DNA of 64,000 nt from Trochalopteron elliotii (lineage: Eukaryota > Chordata > Aves > Passeriformes > Leiothrichidae). The stretch covers positions 708,586 to 772,585 of the forward strand of contig JANPWX010000009.1 of the NCBI GenBank assembly GCA_024734555.1, written 5' to 3'. Both the position numbers and the translations under genes were made by a program. Below, one piece after another: positions 46,201-58,473 of the stretch; positions within the stretch are counted from its first letter, which is position 1; each line of letters opens with the position of its first letter. Under the pieces are notes generated by a model that saw only the letters and a program-made list of their open reading frames with translations, was not told where the DNA came from and did not search any database.

Positions 46201-49200
46201 TATTGAACAGTCTATGAAAGTTCATGTCACAGTTATTTTAATAGCAAAGGATTTTAATGGCAAAGGATTTTAATAAATATATTACACTAGCTGGCACAAG
46301 ACCCCCCCCGCGCTAAATAGCATGGGATATTTTAGAAAAAATTATGAAAGAAATAATTTTTAAACCTGAGTTATTCTGTTGGAACCAAGAGGAAAATGAA
46401 ACCTATGTTAAAGTGTATGCAGCAAAGTGGCAATGGAAATCTACAAGTCGAAACAATAATGATAATTAGGCTAAGCTTTGATGTTCCTTTACTTCGAATG
46501 CCCAAGTTTGCAACTCTGTTTTTTTCTTCTAATGTTCTGATGTTCTTCTAATTCTTGTCTTTGAGGGAATTACTTGGTTTTCTCCACAATACAGTCCAAC
46601 AATGTTATTTATGATATTTATGCAGAGTTGATGGTACCCAAGAATCAGGATCCAAGAACGAAAAGAGGGGTCACTAAACTGCCCCTGTAGGCACTACCTG
46701 AAGGTATGTAAAGGCTGTGCATAGCTGCCATGTAAATTTGAATTACTGCCATGAAGTCTGATGAGTACCTCTTTCACCACAAGATCAGTATTTAATTAAA
46801 ATTATGCACATTAAAATGTGGTGCTTTTCCTCCCCATCACAATACTGGCAGGTGTGCATATAGCTTTCTTTTACTTTGAATCTGTCTGGAAGAATGGAGT
46901 GCTTTGTGTATCTAACCTTTTGCAAGTTTGTTTCTACTTGAAGCTTTTGCCTGCTTAATGAGCAGTAAATGAGCTCCCTGGCAGAACAAATCCCTCATGT
47001 ATTCCAATATTCTTCACCAGATGCTGTCAACTTGTGCCCAGAGAAGGTGAGCACCTAAATTAGGTGCCTGTTAGGAATGGTCTCTCATTGTCTGCTCAAT
47101 GGAAAGAGTTTAATTTGTGGTTTAGGACCCACCTCTTTTCACTAGTTATATGCGAAGCAAAAATGAGATGTGGATATCAGGCATAAAGTTACATTGTCAA
47201 ATGAAAGTTCAGCAGTGTGATGCCTTTGGGTTGTCATCTGTTACTGCCTAGAGTCAGTCTTGTTCATACTCACCAGGGCAGAGCTGCCACGAGAAGCCTT
47301 TAATGATGAGCCTTCCTTTCATCAGATGCAACAGAGGGCCCACATATTTCTCCTTGCAAAATCAGAGCAAATTCTGCCACAAGCAGATGGAAGGTGTGTG
47401 ATTTGGTAATTTACAAAGGGGATGGTTTTAATTTTGGAGAATAAGCTCAGGCTTGAATTTCCATTAGGTCATGGCAATTGTAATGGTAAGAAGGGAGAGA
47501 CAACAATAGAAAAATACCTTCCAATCAGAACAAAGTTGTGATTATGCCCATCCCCAAGAACAAATTCTGTGCTGATAGCCCCTAGGTGCACTCAGCAATC
47601 TGGAAATTCTGAATTCAGACTAAGAGCTTCAATTCTGTTATTTCCCCACTTTGCATGCCTTAAACAGACAGAATCAGCAAGTGAATAGACAAGATTTGAC
47701 TTTCCCAACCAAGTAACATACAAATGAAACCATATGACTACAAACAATAGCTCTTGTGTCCTATTCCTGCTATTTGTAGGTCCATATATTGTTCCTTTGG
47801 CTAGCTACCAGAACTCATAAAATGCTTTTAGGCAGCTGTGTCCCATTAAAGCCACATGTTACATTACATCAATAAGGAACCATAGAAGTACAGAGCTGAC
47901 AGAGATTTTAGAAGACCGCTTTTTTATCTTCACAGACTGGGAAAGGATCAAGCATGCCACCCTGGAAGATATTAAAAGCCCTCAGAGGAGCAGATTCCAG
48001 AACTCTTTAGACTATTTTGGCATTTCTCTTCCCTGGCTGTTAGATAACTCTTTGTAATATCCAGCTTTAGTATTTTGCATTTTTTTTCTCATGGTGGACA
48101 CTGTAAGCTGTTGATTACAGTCCTTTTATAGAGCTCTATTACTTATTGTAAGATCACTGTCAAATCTGCTCCCAGTCTCCACTTTAGAGAAAAGAAACCC
48201 AATTAGCACAGTCTTTTTTTATCTTTTCATCACCTTTTCTGTTTAAATCCTCTAATACTGTTACCGTTCTCTGGATTCTGATTTGTTTAATTTTTTCTTG
48301 GGAATGGATGAAATGAGTTCCTCATTTGAGGACCCATCAGTGAGCAGTGTAGCAATCAATGGCTTCTGTGGATATGTGTGATGAATTTCCTGCCTAGTCA
48401 AAAATTCTTTCTCTTGTGTTTGTACATTTGATTATATTCTATAACATTTCTATAATGTGAAATCGACATAAAACAGAAATGAATATCTGCCCCTTGGCTA
48501 TGGCCTAAAGAGAAGAACACATGGGTCTGAGTATTAAAAGGATCATCTTTTTTTGTACGGTATTTTTGTTAAAAACAAATTATGCAGTTGCAAGGCAGAC
48601 TTTTGTTAGCAGTGTCCCTCAAACCACAAATTTCTGACTTTTATTCATACACTGAGATTAAATGGGGAACAGTTTAAAAGGTTAAGGCTCATCACACTAA
48701 AAAGATATGAATTATGGGGTATTTGATAGAAATCTTCAAAGTTATGCATGGTGTTAACAGTTTATCATTTCTTTCTGTACATGAATGATAACAGAAACCA
48801 GATTCAAAACATGCAGATGATGGGTTGGTTTTTAGTGCAACAGTCATGCAGCAAGTAAATGTTAAAGCATGTTATGGGTAATTTACATGTGTGGTAGTTT
48901 ACATATGTTCAAGGACATGTGTATAAGTTTGCCAAAAAGATTATGTATATGGTTAGTAAATGGACAAACCGATCCATTTCACAAAATAGTCTGAGGGATA
49001 ATAGCTGTTTCCTGAGCATCTGCTTCTGTTCAGCTCTGAAGATGTGGCACTAGAAGAATTGCCTAGTCTGTGCACCTGTCTGCACCAATGAACCAGTTCC
49101 AATGCTGACATGCTACCAGAAACCAAAGTAGTTTCCTAAGAGTGTTGCCTTTTCACCAGAGTTTTAAAGTTACTTTTTTTTCCCCTGAGAGGATAAATAC

Positions 49201-52020
49201 TATCTCCCTACCTCTGGACATTATTTCTTTAAGGAGGTATTCAGGGGGTAATGTGTTTGGGCAATTTATGGGTGGCATGGAATGAAATTAAATATATAAA
49301 ATACCATTATGATTTAGCAGAACAGGAAAGAAAATGGACTCTCCTTCATTAACTGTTCTTTAAGAAGCTACAGAAAGTATACACTAAAAAATAAGAGAAA
49401 CTGAAAAGGATAAAACTTAACCATTGTATTCTGTGCAAGCTTTATTCAAACTAAGGACTGCATTTCAGAATTAGGTGTAGCTGTGATGTACATATCACAC
49501 AGGTAGTTTCTAATCTGTTCTTCCCAATTTTCTTTCAAAATATGGATACAATGACAAAGGAAGGGAAAGGGAAAAGAAGAGAAGGAAAATGAAAGAAGAT
49601 GCTGCTTGAGTCAAAGAATTTTGAAAGATTGAAAACTGAAAGGAGATATTAATTTAATACTTCCTTCTTTGCTAGTTAAGATCCTGTACAATCTGACAAG
49701 TGGCTATACCTTTGTTTATAAATTACTTGTTGAAAGGTAAAACAACATTAAGGTAAACTCTAAATGAAGGCTGGAAGTTGAAACAAGCTTCTAAAAAAAA
49801 CCCTCACAAAATCCAACCCCTTTACCTAACAAATCATGTCTGGCTGGTGCACCAATGGAAGACATCAAATCTGCAGTAAGGTCAATGGCATGCAGCATTA
49901 CCAAAAAGAGACATCTGTGTTTCAGACCTTGGAAAACAGATAGCACTTTAAAGCATTTGTCTGCACTCCTTAAGTTCGTTCATGGGCATGGAGGAGTTGC
50001 ACACAAACATTCTTTGAAAAAATACAGACAAAGTAATTTTTGAGTCAGTGAAAACTCAGAGAAGGCAGTAAATCATTCAGAGGAGCAGCCTTTTTTTCTG
50101 AACAGCATAAAGGACTAACAGATTAGGCTTGCCATACAGCACAAGGTAGAATGTTTGGACAGAATTTGTGGAAAAGAGTTTATTTTTAAATTCAGGACAA
50201 AAGGCAGAGCTCAGGATGGCTATTCTTTGGCAATCAGATAAGAGGAAGATTGATCATGATTATATGGGGGTTGTAGAAGCTTTCTAATTTAGAACTCAAG
50301 ATACTAGAAATAGAAGTTGCTCTTCAGACTTCAGTGCAAGTTGTCTTTTAATTCTCCCTGTGTTTTAATCCTCCCAGAATTCTTTGGCTAAGGAGTAATG
50401 TAGTACTTTCGTGAACAAAACAAAAAATAACCAGAAGGAAAGCTACTTCAGATGACATATTTTCCATAAGTTTGATTGTTTTAAAATTTGGGGGGGTTTT
50501 GTGTTTGGTTTGTTGTTGTTGTTGTTGTTTTTTGTTTTGTTTTGTTTTGTTTAGTTTTTCCTTACAATGAGGAATTTTCCTTGTCAATGTTTTTATGACA
50601 AAAATGGTTCCCCCAAATTCATATAATGCCTCCACGTCCCAAAGCCCTTAAGAGAATATTGTCGCATTGTAGAAGTCCATGCAGCCCTTTTTCAGTTTGT
50701 TGCTACACATTTCAAAAGATCAAATCATTCCCCTCAAAAGCTCACAGCCCATCAGCAGAGCAGTGCTGGAGCTGCAGAGAAGGCAGCTCAGACCACGCAA
50801 TGAAAGCATCTCTACTGTCCACCTCTTGATTTAGCAGTATTTGGGCTAGCTCATTTCTGAAAGGGGTCACAGCAGCATGGATTTCCAGCTGGTCCAAAAG
50901 ATATACTCTCCACAAGATATTCCCCTCATACCTCAGTGGCTGGCCCCTCCCTTCTCCCACTCCTCCATGTGCCAGGGCACCCTAGGCGGGGTGCAGCCAG
51001 GGCTGTCAGGCACACACTGTCCCCTCTAGATGTGTATGGGATCCTGTCCTGGTTTTTGCTTCTTTTCCTTTTTTCTTTTCCTCCCTTATTGTTTACTACT
51101 GGGAACATTGACAGAGTTCGTGGTGAATCAGTGGTAACCATGGACAAGCTGGCCTGAATTGTCTATAAATTAAAGACGAATGGAAGGTGACTAGAGAATT
51201 AAATAGACTCTTTTCAGCAAGAGGTTAGTATGTCAAGAGGTTAGTGCACAGCTCATGGGGTCCAAGGAGGAACATCATTATGCAGTGTTCAATTTACTTA
51301 TGTCCATTGAAACAGGGCTTAAAGAATTTTTTTTAATAGGGCTGGAGGACATTAATGCAATAACTAAACAAGCATGCTGTCTCTTCTGTCTTGTGGATAT
51401 TAAGTAAGACATGTCTTAAAACTTACCTTATTATATTATCATCGAATTCTCAGTTCTTTGCAAATGTTAAATGGTCATTGCAATGTAACTATAGATAACT
51501 TCACTGAATTTGGCAATGTTGCTATCCAGGCCAGCTGGAATTAATTTTTAAGTTATGATTTTTATAAGAAATCTAGTCCTGTTCTTACTGTCACATGGTC
51601 ATTCACTTCTTTCACTAATTTGATAATTGTTTTTTTGGAAAGGGCCATGGATTTCTGGCAAGCTTTTTCTTCTATAATTTAATACTCTTTGATTCACATA
51701 AACCTATTGCTAGCCAGTTAATAATTTTTTAACATGTGTTCCATTTGTTGTTTAACAATGAAGATAAATTTACAGGAAGATTACCAGAAATACCTTCTTG
51801 CCTTTTTTCTTTCTTTTTTTGGAAAAAAAGCAATTTAATTATTTTTATCCTTTCTTCCACTATCTCCCTAAATACTAATAAATTTTTAAAAAGATTGGCA
51901 GCTCTTCTCTACAAGATAATGCTCAGAATTTTGCTATGGGGTTCACTGCCTGCACTCATGTACAGATGCACAATTCCACTTACCTCATACTCTCCATCAG
52001 GCTTTTCTTTCTAATTGCAG
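37220..52020. other. Long intergenic stretch without recognised genes
   Basis: About 14.8 kb of AT-rich, largely unique sequence. ORFs are under 110 codons and none shows similarity or a credible splice pattern. A GC-elevated patch lies at about 41900-42330. Minor items are a 16-base tandem duplication at about 46243-46274, a GA-rich run at about 49555-49600, and the TTG/TTTTG run at 50508-50552. If the human gene order holds, this is the interval leading towards ESR1. Confidence 0.6.
50508..50552. repeat. TTG and TTTTG short tandem repeats
   Basis: Six or so TTG units are followed by about four TTTTG units. Confidence 0.85.
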
Positions 52021-52119
52021 AGCCAGAGAACTACAGAAAGCATCTGTAGTCTTGTGGAAAAAAAGTGGTCCTGTGCTCTTGGGGAAGCTGAGATCCAGTG
52101 TGAGCTTTAGGATGGTTCG

Positions 52120-52431
52120 ATGCACTGGATTTCTGCAGTTCTAGCTGCCTTGCTGGTGGCAATCATTACCCCAGGGGCTGTAGCTAAAAGGCCAGAAGCA
52201 CACGTAGGAAATCCATGCTCTCCAGATGGGCAAGTTGTCTTCAACTCAAGCAAGCTTGGTGATGACACTGGACTCTTCAAAACCAAGTGCTCAAGTACAG
52301 CTGGTGACAGAAATTGTGCAGGGTGGCTTGAACATATTCCGTCACAATTTGATGGGATAAAGCCCTGTCTTCAACCACAGTTGACCTACATTCCTAGATA
52401 CTTTGCACTGGCCTTCAGCAATAACATCTGA
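52120..52431 (+). CDS. Putative small secreted protein ORF (hypothetical)
   Basis: An ATG-started ORF of 103 codons. Residues 1-22 resemble a signal peptide: MHWISAVLAALLVAIITPG followed by AVA/KR, a reasonable cleavage site. The remainder is hydrophilic with four Cys (33, 57, 66, 83) and one N-glycosylation sequon (Asn42-Ser-Ser). A strong splice acceptor, ggcttttctttctaattgcag, ends at 52020, so the ORF could lie in an exon beginning at 52021, with a short out-of-frame upstream ATG at 52112. I recognise no family. No CR1 or simple repeat overlaps it. A chance ORF of this length is quite possible, so it is listed only as a candidate. Confidence 0.25.
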   Translation: MHWISAVLAALLVAIITPGAVAKRPEAHVGNPCSPDGQVVFNSSKLGDDTGLFKTKCSSTAGDRNCAGWLEHIPSQFDGIKPCLQPQLTYIPRYFALAFSNNI

Positions 52432-53683
52432 GGAGTGATCCAAATGTGTTTAATGACCAGCCTTTAAATCCTGTGCAATTGTTGTCCTCTGAGATTTTAC
52501 GTCCCCACCTCTGATTAATAGGTGTGATCAGATCATTGGAAAGTGCCTGGATCACTGTGGAAACTTAATGAGAAGTGCCAAAAAGTGCCAAGTGTCTTTT
52601 GGAACTACTCTGCTGCTAGATTAGCAAACCAAAGATTGCTTTGGCTGCTTCAAATAGCGCCCTAGGGTATAATCTATCAAGTCTTTATCTCTAATAGGTG
52701 TTGTTTAATGTTATCCTCAATGAAAAATGGATTTGGAAACTCTTTTTCATTACCAGTTATGCAAGCATTGCACTCTGCATTTTTTCTAGGCTGTTCTTCT
52801 CTTCCTAATTATCCATTTTATCATCTCCAATTACATTTGGAAAGCAAGCAAAAGTAAATGTTCTTAAATCTGGCAATAATCCGTAAGCTTTCCCCTGAGA
52901 TCTTAACTTTTTTTGCACTTCTCTGCACTTCCCTCTTCATGAAATTAATTCTTTTCTCTTTGTTACTATTTTCTAGTACTCCTGGGAAGAGTGGAAGGAA
53001 AGGGAGGAGCACAGAACAAGCAGCATTTTTTTTTCTATTTCAGCTCATTCCCCTTTCCGTTTAGTCTAAAATCCTGTTTCACTTCTCACAGATGTTTGGC
53101 CATTAGCTTAAAGTAAACAGAATTCTTTTCATCGCTTTCATTCCTCTTCCTTTTCCTCTTCCTTGTCCCTGTGTCACCCTTACTATTTTTTTTGACACAG
53201 CAGAGAAAACTGTAATCCTTCCTATTGCTCAGGCCTGCTTTTTAGCTTTGCTTTGGACATCTTTGCAATATGCAGTTCAATGCTGAATCACTAATTCAAA
53301 TTAAGCCCTTTAAGTAAAATTGAAATTAATAAGAAACAATTAAGTAAATTTAAATTAATTTCCAAGATTATTCGGGCTCTTTTATTAGATGATACTGCAC
53401 ACATAGTAAATTTTCAAGCAGCTCATATTTTGTGTTTTTTCCCCACTGAGGGCTTCACACCCTTGCAGGAGTAATTCCTTGTTCCCAGTGAAATCCAGAA
53501 AAGCCCTCTACTACAGCACTTTGGGATCTGCCTTGAAATGCCCAGCCTCTGGGATGTTAGCCCAAATGTGACAGCAAGCAAGTGCAGGATCACTGTCTGC
53601 ACAGTTTAGGAATTAGAAGACAAAACTGGGTTCGGTCATCAGAGGTTCAAGAGGTCTGGACTATCTGCCTTGCCAAGCGGGTA

Positions 53684-54160
53684 GGATCATAAAATCTTTT
53701 AAGTTGGAAAAGACCTTTGAGTCCAATCATTATCCCAGAACTTTCCAGTCTACCACTAAACCATGTACCTAAGGGCCAGATCTGTGTGTTTGTAAAATGC
53801 ATCCAGGGATAGTGACTCACCACTTCTCTGGGCAGCCTGTTCCAATGCTTCTTTAGTGAAGAAATTTTTCCTAATATTGAATTTAAACCTCCCCTGATGC
53901 AACTTGAGGCCATTTCTTCTTGTCCTATCATTACTTGGGAGAACAGACTGACCATGTACCTGGCTACAATCTCCTTTAAGGTAGTTGTAGAGGCCTCACC
54001 TGAGGCTCCTTTTCTCCAGGTAAAACAACCCCAGCTCTCACAGCTGCTTCTCACAAGACTTGGGTTCCAAACAAGCTCCAATGCCCTTCTCAGTACTTGC
54101 TGCAGCACCTCAATGTCTTTCTGGAAGTGAGGGGCTCAGAACTGGACATGAACTTGAGGT
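53684..54160 (-). mobile_element. CR1 LINE fragment, minus orientation
   Basis: The plus strand opens with ggatcataaaatcttttaag and ttggaaaagacctttgagtc, the reverse complement of the CR1 3' end. It then shows ctctgggcagcctgttccaa and gcctcacctgaggctccttt, ending near ggctcagaactggacatgaa. It is 5'-truncated. The 153-codon minus-strand ORF across it is CR1-derived. Confidence 0.93.
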
Positions 54161-55256
54161 GTGGATGTGGAGAACAGATGTGGAGGAACTGGAAGGAAGA
54201 TAGGACTTCTGGCAAGTATCAGACTTGGAGAGTATGCCTTGTGGTCAGCTACCTCACGCTTTTATTGTGACTTGCATGATATGGGAACTTTGTTAATTAA
54301 AAAAAAAGGAAAAAGTCATGTGATTACATTATGTTCCTCTTCTCCTAAAGATGAATGTCCATTCTTCACAATTGCACTGATCAGTTATAAAAAAAGAAGA
54401 GACACCCTCCCCCCTCTCCAAAATCCCCCAAACCAGAAACTCTAGGTCATAACTTTTCTGAAACAAGAGAGGACTTTTGGATATAAAGGATTGGCAGTCA
54501 TGTGGAATGACAATTCTGGGGGACAAACACGCAAAGACTGGGAACATGGAAGACTGAGGATTTTGTTTTAAGGTAAGAAATATGCTTGAAGGGTATAAGG
54601 ACAGAATTACATCACTTAACAGTGCTTGCTGAGGTGCACACATCTTGCTCTTCATTTAGATCTTTGGCCCCTCTGACACAGAAATATGGTAATATTGGAG
54701 AAAGCCTATTACTACTACACTGATTAAGAATGCAAAGACAGTATTTCTGAATTCTGTGTCAGTTAGATCATAAGACTAGGAAGCTTACTGATATGTGAAA
54801 TAACAGTTTGTCTAGATAAATAAGTCAGAACCTCTGAGATTGTGTCCCAGTAACTGCAGCCTGCCTGAACTCCAGCAGGTAAGGTCACGCAAGGGTTCAT
54901 TTAACAGTTCCATTTTCTCTTTCTTTTTTTTTTCCTGAGATTTCCTGTAATCTTGAGTTTTTTGGCCTTTCTTACCTTTAAGCTAGAATTTAGCCAGAGA
55001 TTTCAGTGCAGACCTGAAAGTGAGTCCTACTGCTTGTTTTGCCAGTGCCAGAATCTTTCTGATGTAGGGCGGCTGCTACAGCTGCCACAGTCACTGACAG
55101 GGGAGGAAATACCTGATGGGGCCTAGGCTTTTGCTGGAGGGAGATCTAGCACCTGGTGCTGATCAGGCTCACCTGGCTCTTTTTGCAGCCAAGGAGCAGC
55201 AAGGCTGGCTAGTTAGCGCTGTACATCAGCCTGTCTTTTTACTTTAGCCTTTCTTT

Positions 55257-55276
55257 TCCTCTCTCTCTCTCTCTTG
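55257..55276. repeat. CT dinucleotide run
   Basis: About nine CT units (tctctctctctctctc). Confidence 0.85.
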
Positions 55277-58200
55277 CTGAACTTCTGGCTGTGTGCTTAA
55301 CCATCTTGCAGAGCTCACTTGCCCGTGTTTCTGAGAAACCTTTAGGCAGTTTTGTACGGGTTAGTGGTGAAAAACAGGTAACTGAATCTTGGGAAGATTC
55401 ATGTGAAAGGGCAGCTTTATGGTTGAAGTGAAGTGCCATCAAAGGATTCACTGTCTCTGAGTCCTGTAAAAATAAGTTTGTCAGTGGTGCTGTTGATTAA
55501 GTTTGCCTGGGTTGGACTTCCTTGGATCAGTTTATCCCTCAGCAGTCTGGTGGGATGGCTGCATGGATAGAAATGCAAAACAAACTCTGAGCAAGGTAGC
55601 TATTATGTTCATGCAGTGGGAATGAATTTATTAGTATTTAATAAGCTTAATACATTCTTTTCCCCCCTCCAATCTCCCTTTATTTCAGAGAACTACAAAA
55701 AAAGAAGAAGGATTTTTTTTGTTTTCCATCAGCAGTGACTTCTTAGGGTACAAGATTCAAGGAATGTTCTTGGCTTGTGTGTTAAAGAAGCATTCATTTC
55801 TTCATGCCAGTTAAATAACGCCAGTCGTAGAAATTTGGAGATCAGCTTGCATGTCGTTGTAAAGTTGTCAGTATGTTCCTTTTTATTTGTTTGAAGTCTC
55901 AAAATAATTGTTCTTTGATATTTTTAGGGAATCTGAAAGCAAGAAGGTGGTAATATTTTTTGTCCTTTTTTTTAAAAAAAGTTATATTAAAAACTAAAAG
56001 CAGTAATTTTCTTATATCCTGTTTCATAAACAGAGGTGTGCCAGATTTTTTCCTTCATTAAAAAAAAAAAAGTTTTAAATATGTATTTAAATATAGAATG
56101 CTTTTAAGGATGAATTTGCTGATAATTTCTGCCAAAGAGTTCTGCAAAGGAGGATTGAGAACAGGATAGAAGATTCTTGTTTTATTTATATTTCTGGTTT
56201 CTCTGTTCAGTTTGGGCTTTTTGTAGATTTTTCTCAAGAATATGTTTACTGAAAATACAGCTTTTAGGCTGGAGCAAAGAGGGGAGTACTTGGTTTCCTG
56301 TGACTTGAATAACCTTTGCCAAAAACATACATGTATTCTGGTTTCTGGAAGCTGCATCTTGCTCAGGAAGCCACCTCCACAGATGGAAGTAGCTGGAGAT
56401 GGCTAAGTGTGGGCGGAATTGCCACGGACGCCCGCTTGCTCCTCCAAGACACCTGCTTATAGCTCATGTTGGAGACTTGCTACTGGGCAGTTGTCTGACT
56501 CAGCATGGCCTGCCCTATCTACTGCCTGATGGCCTGGATTGCCCTGAATATGGAGGACAGGGTTTGCTCTCCAGCACTGCTTCCACAGGGCACTTGTGGG
56601 TGAGGGTTGCTGCAATGACGCACCCCTGGCATCCAACTGGAAAGCCACTTTCTTGAGAGCCATCCACTGGGTGTGGGTATGTAAGGCTCAGTTGTTGGTA
56701 ATTAATTTTGCCTAGTCTTCAAAGGGGAAAATTAATTGAATCACTTTGGTAGCTTCAGTCTACCAGGAAAAAAGATGTGGCAGAAGCATCTCATGGCACG
56801 TTTCACTGCCAATATACTCTCCAAATCTAATCATTACAAATAGGGTTTGGCTCAAGCACCAAGAGAGTACTTTTATGAACTTGGTCTGCAACCTTGAAAT
56901 GTCAACAGAAAAACTTGAACTCTTGTGTTTTTGGTTTTTTTTGCCTGTGTCCTAAAGGTTTCAGATACTGTTTCATACTTAAGGCATGGAGTGCTGGGCC
57001 GAGACTGAGAGGTCTCTTTGGTTGCCTGCACTGGCAAACAGATGTGGTGCAGATTAAAACAACAGCACTGTGCTGTCTGAAGATTCACAAATGTGAACGC
57101 TTGCTGGTTCCTGGCTACCTATGTGCATTTGTTTCCTCATCCTACTTAGGAGTGGCCTCAGCTGTGTTTCTGGGTGACAGAATGTATTTCCTATTTTTCC
57201 TCACAGAAGTCACAGGAATCTCTGTGTTCAGGGGTAGGGTGGTGGTTGTTTTGCTTGGCAAGTCGCAGATTAACCTGTGTATTGCACTCATGGATTCAAG
57301 TGTGCGTCACAGCTCATCCCTTCCTTTTGAAGAGGACATAAGGAACTAGCAAGGGGTAACAGAAATTTGTCAGCTGGTAAAATTCCGATTCATGAATATG
57401 AACAGAGTTTTGGAAGCAGAACAGTGAGCTTTCCTTTTTCAGTTTTCTCTGTTCCTCTGTTGAAAACTCAAGCACAACATGTTTTATCCATGAATCTTCC
57501 TACTGTTCCCTGTCTACAGACCCTCTCTTCTCCTTTAACACCTGACTTCTGTAACATAAAAGTAACAGGTCTGGAAAAGGATATGGATCTGAAGTGGAAG
57601 AGGCAGTACATGCCTCATGCCAGTGGAAGGAGGCACAGGTTGCTATGGAACTCAGCCTCCCCAGGAAGAGAGAAAGTGTCCAGGTGGGTGAGGTGTCTGT
57701 CCTGCTGGTTTTCCTGGCTGCTACACCCATCCTGCCCTGGGTCTAAAGACAGAAGAGCTGCAAGGACTACCAGTAATGGTGGGAAAGAAATGAGAGTTTG
57801 GGAGCTCCTGTACAAGCCATAAGCAGGTAAATAAATGCTTAAAAGTGCTTCTAGATCTGTTACAATCAAAATAATGAGATCCAATATTTTTTCTGCTATG
57901 CACTGGTGGTTATGCTATGTACTTGAAGTTGTATTTTTTGTTGTTGAACTTATCGTCATCATATTTTTGTGGAACCTCAAGCTATTAAACAGATTCTCCC
58001 CTTTAAATATTGATTCTGTGAAGGCTAAGTTAAGCAATGATGACAGAATTAGAAATTCCTTTTGACCTAACTGTTGACATTAATGACTAGTGACAGTTTC
58101 CTTTTCCTATACACACAATTTGAGTCAAATGAGCTTTCCTACAAATGTGCTGCTGCATTTCTAAAATTATTTGAGTTTATTTTCTAAATATGTAACGTGG

Positions 58201-58447
58201 GCAGCTTCTGCAAGGATCATCTTGCTGCACATTGTTCCAGGTTAACGTTGTTCTTGGAGTAGTGTGCATGCAGTATTAAATGCTTTAATTCTGCATCTGA
58301 TTTACTTTCACATTGTCCCTAGAGTTAGCTGGCTAGTACATTTAGAGAGGGATGAAATTCAAAAAAGCCCACTGTCAATCTAAAATTTATAAAATTCATT
58401 CCAGTACCATCAATTTTTTTTCCAGTTAAAACTTTATCATGAAAAAG

Positions 58448-58473
58448 CATTATGAAACATCATTATGAAACAT
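58448..58473. repeat. 13-base perfect tandem duplication
   Basis: The unit cattatgaaacat occurs twice in direct succession. Confidence 0.85.

Noticed and set aside
53647..54108. 153-codon minus-strand ORF
   Set aside because: It coincides with a CR1 fragment and represents element sequence, not a host gene.
56399..56656. 85-codon Gly/Leu/His-rich ORF
   Set aside because: The sequence is GC-elevated but has no recognised family, no clear splice sites and overlapping ORFs on the other strand. It is mentioned only as part of a GC-rich patch.
56894..57822. Two adjacent 151-codon ORFs on the plus strand
   Set aside because: They are in different frames, with no recognisable domain, no coherent splice signals joining them, and composition typical of chance ORFs.
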